NCBI RefSeq assembly: GCF_000807925.1
Contig: NZ_JRVC01000008.1
Coordinates: forward strand, 62,001 to 126,000
Length of the DNA: 64,000 nucleotides
Origin: Novosphingobium subterraneum
GTDB taxonomy: Bacteria > Pseudomonadota > Alphaproteobacteria > Sphingomonadales > Sphingomonadaceae
Reading direction: 5' to 3'
Shown here in pieces: positions 58,001-64,000 of this stretch. Numbering within the stretch: the first letter of the stretch is position 1; the number at the start of each line of letters is the position of its first letter. The translations under genes and the position numbers were made by a program. Below the pieces are notes generated by a model. It saw nothing but the letters and a program-made list of their open reading frames with translations. It did not search any database and had not been told where the DNA came from.

Positions 58001-59139
58001 TTCGACGCAACCCGATCCTGCTCGTTACGGATCGTCTCAATTGCCGACTTTGCCGAACGCGTGTCGACTTCGACCGAGAGCGAAAGGCCGGGAACCAGCA
58101 CCTTGCGTGATTCCGGCCCGGCATTGATGCGGATGCGGACTGGGACTCGCTGGACGATCTTGGTGAAGTTGCCGGTCGCATTCTGTGGCGGGATCAGCGA
58201 GAAATTGGCGCCGGTGCCCGGCGTGATGCTTTCCACCGTGCCGTGGAAGTCGACGTCGGGCAGCGCGTCGACGTGGACAGTTACCGGCTGCCCCGGACGC
58301 ATGAGGCCAATCTGCGTTTCCTTGAAATTGGCTTCGACGTAGATCGCTTCGGTCGGCACGATCGTCATCAGTCGCTGGCCGGGCTGCACGAACTGGCCGA
58401 CGCGCACGGTGGAGTTGCCGATCTTGCCCCCGATCGGGGCCGCAATGCGGGTCGTCTCCAGATCCGTGCTGGCAGCCTCGCGCTGGGCTTGTGCTGCCTT
58501 GATTTGCGCCGCGCTCTGGCCGGCCTGGGCACGCGCGCTTGTCACGCGATCGCTTGCGGCCGACAGCCCGGCCTGTTTCGCAGCAACGTCTGCCGCAGCC
58601 TTGTCGCGGTTGGCGACGAGCTGGTCGAACGCCTGCTTCGGTTCGGCACCGCTAGCCACCAGGGGACGCATCCGGGCCACTTCGCCGTTCAGGTAAGCGA
58701 GTTCGCGCTGGGACGCCTGCAGCGCTGCGCGGGCCTGACCCACTGCGGACTGTGCTTCCTGAATGGCTGCAACGGCGGCCGTCTCCGTGGCCCGGGCGAC
58801 GTCGACCTGTGCGCTGCTCTGCGCGAGGCGGGTGTTGTAATCGGTCGGATCGATCTGGACCAGCAGAGTACCCTGATCGACCGCCTGATTGTCGCTCACT
58901 GCAACACGGCGCACGTAACCGCCAAGCTTGGAACTGATGGTGACGCCGTCTGCTTTCACATAGGCGTCTTCCGTATCCTGCATGAACTTGCCGACAGTCT
59001 CGTATTCATACAACGCATAGGCACCGTATAAGGCACCGGCTGCCAGAGCGCCGAGCGCGATACGACCGATCAGCTTCTTGCGGCCCTCGCCGGTATGATG
59101 GGAATCAGCTGCAGGTGTCGTGTCGGTCGAGGCGGCCAT
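57997..59139 (-). CDS. emrA: HlyD/EmrA family membrane fusion protein
   Basis: A 380-residue periplasmic adapter with one N-terminal helix (about 26-45), a lipoyl half-motif (GGYVRRVAVSDNQAVDQGTLLVQID), a long coiled coil (about 95-225) and the second lipoyl half plus beta-barrel (RIAAPIGGKIGNSTVRVGQFVQPGQRLMTIVP). It links EmrB to the outer-membrane channel. First gene of the operon. A GAACGA-AA-TCGTTC palindrome lies 24 bp before its start. Confidence 0.9.
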   Translation of the reverse strand: MAASTDTTPAADSHHTGEGRKKLIGRIALGALAAGALYGAYALYEYETVGKFMQDTEDAYVKADGVTISSKLGGYVRRVAVSDNQAVDQGTLLVQIDPTDYNTRLAQSSAQVDVARATETAAVAAIQEAQSAVGQARAALQASQRELAYLNGEVARMRPLVASGAEPKQAFDQLVANRDKAAADVAAKQAGLSAASDRVTSARAQAGQSAAQIKAAQAQREAASTDLETTRIAAPIGGKIGNSTVRVGQFVQPGQRLMTIVPTEAIYVEANFKETQIGLMRPGQPVTVHVDALPDVDFHGTVESITPGTGANFSLIPPQNATGNFTKIVQRVPVRIRINAGPESRKVLVPGLSLSVEVDTRSAKSAIETIRNEQDRVASK

Positions 59140-59162
59140 TTTTGATCCATTCGGCAGTAATT

Positions 59163-59176
59163 GAACGAAATCGTTC
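59163..59176. promoter_or_regulatory. Palindrome before emrA (likely TetR operator)
   Basis: GAACGA-AA-TCGTTC, six-base arms with a two-base centre, in the 5' leader 24 bp before the emrA ATG. Its core AACGAAATCG recurs with one change before the tetR gene at 54944-54953. Confidence 0.55.
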
Positions 59177-59307
59177 CGTTGCGAAATGCCACTTGGTTCA
59201 GGCGCGAAAGGATTTCAAGTGCTGAAATTGCGGCAGGCAGTGCAAAAAGTGCACGCGCACGGCGCAACGCTCTCGCCATTGCGGCGTTCCTGGGATTCAT
59301 CAGGACC

Positions 59308-59355
59308 TGCACTTTAGGTCACGGCTTCATAGACATCCGGAAAGTGCAATATAAT
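59308..59355 (+). promoter_or_regulatory. ahpC promoter region with inverted TGCACTTT / AAAGTGCA
   Basis: The 342 bp between emrA and ahpC hold no gene. TATAAT at 59350-59355 is a perfect -10. Just upstream TGCACTTT (59308-59315) and AAAGTGCA (59341-59348) are inverted, and AAAGTGCA occurs again at 59246-59253. The repeats overlap the -35 to -10 space, so a regulator of ahpC may bind there. No full OxyR-type site was found. Confidence 0.5.
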
Positions 59356-59481
59356 TTCCGCTATTGATCGATCCAATCAATCAAACAAGGCGAATTTGCT
59401 CATTGGAAATTCGACTGCTCATGCCCTACCTCACCATTCGTATCCCGGTTCACCAATCCACAACGAGAAGGATTTGAGTCT

Positions 59482-60045
59482 ATGTCGATCGTCGGAAGCA
59501 AGCTGAAGCCATTCCAGGCAACCGCTTTCCACCAGGGCAAGTTCGTCGACGTCAGCGATGCGGACGTACTCGGCAAGTGGGGCGTGTTCTTCTTCTACCC
59601 GGCCGACTTCACTTTCGTCTGCCCAACCGAACTGGAAGACCTTGCCGACATCTATGGCGAACTCCAGGGCCTCGGCGTCGAAGTCTACTCGGTTTCGACC
59701 GATACGCACTTCAGCCACAAGGCATGGCATGAAACCTCGCCGGCTGTCGGCAAGATCAACTACTACATGCTCGGCGACCAGAACCACACGATCTCGAACA
59801 ACTTCGGCATCTTGCGCGAAGGCGTCGGCCTTGCTGACCGTGGCACTTTCGTGACCGATCCGGACGGCACCATCCAGCTGGTCGAGATCACCCCCGAGGG
59901 CGTGGGCCGCAACGCTGCGGAACTGCTGCGCAAGATCAAGGCTGCCAAGTACTGGCGCGAAAATCCCGGCCAGGTCTGCCCGGCCAAGTGGGAAGAAGGC
60001 GCCGAAACGCTGGCTCCGTCGATCGACCTCGTCGGCAAGATCTGA
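59482..60045 (+). CDS. ahpC: Alkyl hydroperoxide reductase subunit C (peroxiredoxin)
   Basis: A 187-residue typical 2-Cys peroxiredoxin. The peroxidatic Cys47 lies in FTFVCPTE and the resolving Cys166 in QVCPAKW. It reduces H2O2 and organic peroxides in the cytoplasm and is recycled by AhpF from the next gene. GAGAAGGA precedes the ATG. A strong -10 stands about 130 bp upstream, leaving a long leader. Confidence 0.96.
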   Translation: MSIVGSKLKPFQATAFHQGKFVDVSDADVLGKWGVFFFYPADFTFVCPTELEDLADIYGELQGLGVEVYSVSTDTHFSHKAWHETSPAVGKINYYMLGDQNHTISNNFGILREGVGLADRGTFVTDPDGTIQLVEITPEGVGRNAAELLRKIKAAKYWRENPGQVCPAKWEEGAETLAPSIDLVGKI

Positions 60046-60051
60046 TTGTTC

Positions 60052-60132
60052 TGGCAGGGCGCTCACCGCGTGGGGTTGAACGTCCTGCCATAGCCACCGG
60101 ACGGGCCGTGCCGCTTGTGGGCGGCCCGCCGG
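60052..60132 (+). promoter_or_regulatory. ahpC-ahpF intercistronic hairpins
   Basis: TGGCAGG (60052-60058) with CCTGCCA (60084-60090), and CCGG-A-CGGGCCG (60097-60108) with CGGCCCG-CCGG (60122-60132). No T tail follows either. They could cause partial termination or protect the ahpC message so that AhpC exceeds AhpF. Confidence 0.6.
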
Positions 60133-60219
60133 CTCCACGATCTCGATCAAATTCGAACTGATCCCCCGTGCGCCGACCATTCGGTGACGCGCGGTCTGTA
60201 ATGTCCAAAGGAAATGACC

Positions 60220-61779
60220 ATGCCCGTTCTTGACGCCGCCACCACTGCCCAGCTCAAGTCCTATCTCGGCAACCTGCGCCGTCCGATCGAGCTGGTTGCA
60301 ACTCTGGACGATAGCGCCAAGTCCGCCGAGATGCGGTCGCTTGTCGAGGAAATTGCTGCGCAGTCGGACAAGGTCAGCGCCCGCTTCGACGGAACGGACG
60401 AGCGGGCGCCCAGCTTCGCCATCCGGTCAGACGAGGGCAGGGCGGAAGCCGTGTTCGCCGGTCTGCCGATGGGGCATGAGTTCACCTCTCTGATCCTAGC
60501 GCTGCTCCACGTTGGCGGGCACCCGCCGAAGGAAGACGCCGAGCTTCTCGACCAGGTGCGCGACCTTGACGGTCCGCTACACTTCGAGACGTTCTTCTCG
60601 CTGACCTGCCAGAACTGCCCCGACGTGGTGCAGGCGCTCAACATCATGGCAGCGCTCAACCCTAACGTGACTCACGTCGCCATCGACGGCGCGCTGTTCA
60701 AGGAAGAGGTCGAGCGGCGCCAGATCATGGCCGTGCCGACCGTGTTCCTAAACGGACAGCCCTTCGGCTCGGGCCGCATGGACCTGGCGCAGATCGTCGC
60801 CAAGCTGGATACCAATGCTTCTGCCCGCGCCGCCGAAAAGATTGCCGCCAAGGAGCCGTTCGACGTGCTCGTCGTCGGCGGTGGTCCTGCCGGTGCAGCT
60901 GCTGCGATCTATGCCGCACGCAAGGGCATCCGGACCGGCGTGGTGGCAGAGCGTTTCGGCGGGCAGGTGCTCGACACCATGGGGATCGAGAACTTCATCT
61001 CGGTCCAGCACACCGAAGGGCCGAAGCTTGCCGCCCAGCTGGAAAGCCACGTCAAGGAATACGAGGTCGACGTGATGAACCTGCAGAAGGCGACGGCGCT
61101 GTTGCCCGGCAGCGAAGGCGCATTGCATGAGGTCCAGCTCGAGAATGGCGCAAGCCTCAAGGCGAAGACGCTGATCCTCTCGACCGGCGCGCGTTGGCGG
61201 CAGATGGGTGTTCCCGGCGAGGACGAGTACCGCAACAAGGGTGTGGCCTATTGCCCGCACTGCGATGGTCCGCTGTTCAAGGGCAAGCGCACGGCAGTGA
61301 TCGGCGGCGGCAACTCCGGCGTCGAAGCGGCGATCGACCTTGCCGGCATCGTTGCGCATGTGACGCTTATCGAGTTCGACAGCCAGCTTCGAGCTGACGC
61401 GGTGCTGCAGGCCAAGCTGCGTTCGCTGCCCAACGTCACGATTGTGACCTCGGCTCTGACCACCGAGGTACTGGGCGACGGTGCAAAGGTAACCGGACTG
61501 GTCTACCAGGACCGTACGAGCGAGGAACTGCATACGATCGAGCTTGAAGGCATCTTCGTGCAGATCGGTCTTGTGCCTAATACGGAATGGATCAAGGGCG
61601 CGATCGATCTTTCGGCTCGAGGCGAAATCGAGGTCGATGCCCGTGGTGCAACCAGCGTTCCGGGCATCTTTGCGGCGGGTGACGCCACCACTGTGCCCTA
61701 CAAGCAGATCATCATCGCCATGGGCGAAGGTTCCAAAGCTGCGCTTTCTGCCTTCGACTACCTGATCCGACAGGGCTAA
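60220..61779 (+). CDS. ahpF: Alkyl hydroperoxide reductase subunit F
   Basis: A 519-residue flavoprotein that passes electrons from NADH to AhpC. The N-terminal double thioredoxin-like domain carries CQNC at residues 130-133; the FAD domain begins [22 protein letters not shown] (about 213) and the NADH domain holds the redox pair CPHC at 345-348. Domain order and length match E. coli AhpF. ATG at 60220 is seven bases after AAAGGA; ATG at 60214 is too close to it. Confidence 0.95.
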   Translation: MPVLDAATTAQLKSYLGNLRRPIELVATLDDSAKSAEMRSLVEEIAAQSDKVSARFDGTDERAPSFAIRSDEGRAEAVFAGLPMGHEFTSLILALLHVGGHPPKEDAELLDQVRDLDGPLHFETFFSLTCQNCPDVVQALNIMAALNPNVTHVAIDGALFKEEVERRQIMAVPTVFLNGQPFGSGRMDLAQIVAKLDTNASARAAEKIAAKEPFDVLVVGGGPAGAAAAIYAARKGIRTGVVAERFGGQVLDTMGIENFISVQHTEGPKLAAQLESHVKEYEVDVMNLQKATALLPGSEGALHEVQLENGASLKAKTLILSTGARWRQMGVPGEDEYRNKGVAYCPHCDGPLFKGKRTAVIGGGNSGVEAAIDLAGIVAHVTLIEFDSQLRADAVLQAKLRSLPNVTIVTSALTTEVLGDGAKVTGLVYQDRTSEELHTIELEGIFVQIGLVPNTEWIKGAIDLSARGEIEVDARGATSVPGIFAAGDATTVPYKQIIIAMGEGSKAALSAFDYLIRQG

Positions 61780-61834
61780 GAATAACACTCGGTTTCCGAA
61801 GGGCTTTCCCCTTTTAGCCCGACGGGTCGCAGAG

Positions 61835-61866
61835 GCGGCGGCGCGAGCATTGCGTCGCCGCTTTTT
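61835..61866 (+). terminator. Rho-independent terminator of ahpCF
   Basis: GCGGCGGCGC (61835-61844) pairs with GCGTCGCCGC (61852-61861), one G-T pair included, followed by TTTTT (61862-61866). It lies 56 bp after the ahpF stop. Confidence 0.9.
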
Positions 61867-61949
61867 CTGTCTTGAGGCGTTGCCCGATCCGCATCCTTTG
61901 ACTAACGTCCCCATGTCCTGCGCTGTCAATTCGCAGGCGGGAGAGATTC

Positions 61950-63881
61950 ATGTCGCGTTCGTTGACGTCGCTTCTTGCGGGTTCCGTAATCTTGCCGGCC
62001 CTCGGGGCGGCCATGCTTGTCCACCAGCCAGCCAGCGCAGGCGGAACTTATCGCGATCTCAATCACAACGGTCGACAGGACATCTACGAGAACCCGGCAG
62101 CCCCGACGGCTCGTCGCGTAGAGGATCTGCTGCGGCAGATGACGCTTGAGGAGAAGGTCGCGCTCATGCTCCATGGCACGCTGGCGGCTGAGAAAGGGTC
62201 GGCCATCGGGGTAGGGGCGTCCTACGACAAATCGGCAGCGCAGGCGCAACTCGCTCGGGGCGTGAACAGTGCGATCACCCGCCTATCGCCCGATGCCAGG
62301 ACTTTTGCGGAAGAGAACAATGCCATCCAGCGATTGGCAGAAGCCACGCGCCTCGGCATCCCTGTCACGATCAGCACGGATCCGCGCAACCACTTCCAGG
62401 TGACAGTAGGCGTCAGTTCGGCATCCGGTGGCTTCTCGCAATGGCCCGAGACGCTGGGAATGGCGGCAATCGGGGACGAGAAGCTGATCGAGCGATTTGG
62501 CCGGCTCGTCGCCGCCGAATACCGGGCAGTCGGCATCCATATGGCTCTGAGCCCGCAGGCCGATCTTTACACCGAGCCACGCTGGCCTCGCGGCGTGGCG
62601 ACCTTTGGTTCGGACGCTGCGACGGTGTCCCGGCTTGCAGGGGCTTATGTGCGCGGTTTTCAGGGCAGCCCTACGGGTCTCGTCCGTTCTGGCGTCGCCA
62701 CCGTGGTCAAGCACTGGGTCGGTTATGGCGCCGAGCCGGAAGGCTTCGACGGGCACAACTACTACGGCCGCATCGCCCGCCTAGATAACGAGAGCTTTGC
62801 CCAGCACGTGGCAGCATTTGAAGGCGCGCTTTCCGCGAACTCCGCAGGCGTGATGCCGACCTACGTTGTCGCCAATGGCGTCAGTATAGAAGGCAAGCCC
62901 CTGCCACAGGTCGGCGCGGGTTTCAGCAAGCCGCTGATCGACGGCCTGCTGCGCAAGACCAAGAAGTTCGGTGGCATCGTGATTTCCGACTGGGCGATCA
63001 CCAACACCTGCCTCGAACCGTGCAAGGCGCCCACGGCGGAAAAGCCGCAGGGCTATAACATCGCGATGCCTTGGGGCGTTGAGGATCTTTCCGAGGAAGA
63101 CCGCTATGCGATGGGCGCCAATGCCGGGATCGACCAGTTCGGCGGCGTCGATGATCCAGCGCCGCTGCTTGCTGCAGTCAAGCACGGCAAGGTCAGCCTC
63201 GCCCGGGTCGACGAAGCGGCGCGGCGCGTGCTCAAGCTCAAGTTCGACCTCGGCCTGTTTGACAATCCCTATGTAGATGTGGCCCAAGCCGGGAAGGTGA
63301 TTGGCGATCCGGCAACCCAGGCCGAAGCCGACAAGGCGCAGCGCGCCGCGCAGGTCCTGCTTGAGAACAGGAATGCACTGCTCCCCTTGGCGCCGGGCCG
63401 GAAGGTCTGGCTGTCAGGGGTGGGTACTGAAGCGGCGCGCGCCGGAGGGCTGACGGTTGTGGATACGCTGGATCAGGCCGATGTCGCTCTGGTGCGTGTC
63501 GCCACGCCGTTCGAGGTGCTTCACCCCCACCACTTCTTCGGCTCGCGTCAGCACGAGGGCAGGCTCGATTTCCGTGCTGACGACGAAGCAACGAAGGTGG
63601 TTGCGATGGCGTCTGCCAAAGTGCCCACGATCGTGGCGGTGGACCTTGATCGTCCTGCCGTTCTGACCGCATTCCAGGCCAAGGCCGCAGCACTCTACGG
63701 TCTGTTCGGAGCCAGCGATGCTGTGCTCGTCGATCTCGTGACCGGCAAGGCAAAGTCGCAGGGGCGTCTGCCGTTCGAACTGCCCTCATCGGCAAAGGCG
63801 GTCGAAGAGCAGCATCCCGGGCGGCCCGATGATAGTACCGCGCCGCTGTACAAGCGCGGTGATGGCATCATCCTGCCGTAA
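61950..63881 (+). CDS. Secreted glycoside hydrolase family 3 protein
   Basis: A 643-residue secreted beta-glucosidase-type enzyme. Signal peptide ends PASAG, then YRDLNHNGRQDIYENP with a cohesin/dockerin-like DxNxNGxxD calcium loop, the first GH3 domain (VEDLLRQMTLEEKVALM) and the nucleophile Asp347 in GIVISDWAIT. HHFFG and ESxRADD-like blocks end the second domain. GH3 proteins of this size usually split beta-glucosides or xylosides; the real sugar is unknown. It probably works in the periplasm. It is the last gene in the window. Confidence 0.87.
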   Translation: MSRSLTSLLAGSVILPALGAAMLVHQPASAGGTYRDLNHNGRQDIYENPAAPTARRVEDLLRQMTLEEKVALMLHGTLAAEKGSAIGVGASYDKSAAQAQLARGVNSAITRLSPDARTFAEENNAIQRLAEATRLGIPVTISTDPRNHFQVTVGVSSASGGFSQWPETLGMAAIGDEKLIERFGRLVAAEYRAVGIHMALSPQADLYTEPRWPRGVATFGSDAATVSRLAGAYVRGFQGSPTGLVRSGVATVVKHWVGYGAEPEGFDGHNYYGRIARLDNESFAQHVAAFEGALSANSAGVMPTYVVANGVSIEGKPLPQVGAGFSKPLIDGLLRKTKKFGGIVISDWAITNTCLEPCKAPTAEKPQGYNIAMPWGVEDLSEEDRYAMGANAGIDQFGGVDDPAPLLAAVKHGKVSLARVDEAARRVLKLKFDLGLFDNPYVDVAQAGKVIGDPATQAEADKAQRAAQVLLENRNALLPLAPGRKVWLSGVGTEAARAGGLTVVDTLDQADVALVRVATPFEVLHPHHFFGSRQHEGRLDFRADDEATKVVAMASAKVPTIVAVDLDRPAVLTAFQAKAAALYGLFGASDAVLVDLVTGKAKSQGRLPFELPSSAKAVEEQHPGRPDDSTAPLYKRGDGIILP

Positions 63882-63890
63882 AAGGCGTTG

Positions 63891-63939
63891 AAGGCGGGGG
63901 AAATCACAAGGCCACGGCCTTGCCGACTCTCCCCGCCTT
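63891..63939. terminator. Possible terminator or 3' hairpin after the GH3 gene
   Basis: AAGGCGGGG (63891-63899) and CCCCGCCTT (63931-63939) enclose a second hairpin, CAAGGCC/GGCCTTG (63907-63922). No T tail is present, so its role as a terminator is uncertain. It starts nine bases after the stop. Confidence 0.5.
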
Positions 63940-64000
63940 CGCCAGAGCGACAGGCGTGAGCGCATCAATCGTCATCGGCGCCGACCGGTCCGGCGCGTCT

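Noticed and set aside
63904..64000. Possible C-terminal end of a minus-strand gene entering from the right edge
   Set aside because: An open frame of 32 codons ends at 63904, but it would run through the inverted repeat after the GH3 gene and is too short to judge.
1..64000. CRISPR arrays, insertion sequences, integrases or prophage genes
   Set aside because: No regularly spaced repeats, transposase motifs, terminal inverted repeats or phage structural genes were noticed on reading either strand.

Overview
The window looks like chromosomal DNA of a sphingomonad alphaproteobacterium, most likely Novosphingobium or a close relative. This is inferred from the high GC content, three large TonB-dependent receptors, the many degradation-type genes (TetR, SDR, acyl-CoA dehydrogenase, CoA ligase) and the Ku/LigD pair. 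No tRNA, rRNA, insertion sequence, CRISPR array or phage gene was recognised.

Layout. 1-9393: divergent TetR (cut by the window edge) and a nine-gene unit for a tryptophan tryptophylquinone (TTQ) aromatic amine dehydrogenase: aauB-E-D-A, two monohaem cytochromes c, a TonB receptor, an aldehyde dehydrogenase and an acyl-CoA ligase. 9394-18922: Csu/spore-coat-U type chaperone-usher pilus operon with seven small pilin-like genes, chaperone, usher and tip protein, plus one convergent pilin-like gene. 19194-26281: Ku, LigD, fumarase C, low-affinity iron permease family protein, DUF3008 protein and a TPR sulfotransferase. 26407-35667: TonB receptor, divergent hybrid histidine kinase with an NCS1-transporter-like sensor, LuxR-type response regulator and an Ntn acylase. 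35655-39832 (minus): periplasmic molybdenum hydroxylase (2Fe-2S and Mo subunits) with XdhC and MobA-like accessory proteins. 40021-44234: TetR and a second aauB-E-D-A-cytochrome cluster. 44235-48093: TetR and a divergent SDR / acyl-CoA dehydrogenase / APH-family kinase operon. 48524-54039: two small proteins, a third TonB receptor, an AIM24 family protein and a cytochrome b561-YceI fusion. 54020-59139 (minus): EmrA-EmrB-outer membrane lipoprotein efflux operon with a TetR gene downstream. 59482-61779: ahpC-ahpF. 61950-63881: GH3 glycosidase.

How the genes fit. The first amine cluster reads as a complete route: outer-membrane uptake, periplasmic oxidative deamination to an aldehyde, electrons to cytochromes c, cytoplasmic aldehyde oxidation, then CoA activation. 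The second amine cluster has no aldehyde dehydrogenase of its own but lies beside a Tat-exported molybdenum hydroxylase, and a 17-bp near-identical element occurs upstream of both units on either side of the TetR gene, which suggests shared control. The two TTQ subunits keep the same catalytic positions but differ around them, so they probably prefer different amines. The acyl-CoA dehydrogenase/kinase pair resembles a split form of ACAD10/ACAD11, known for 4-hydroxyacyl-CoA breakdown. Functions are assigned from sequence motifs and remembered families; no database search was possible.
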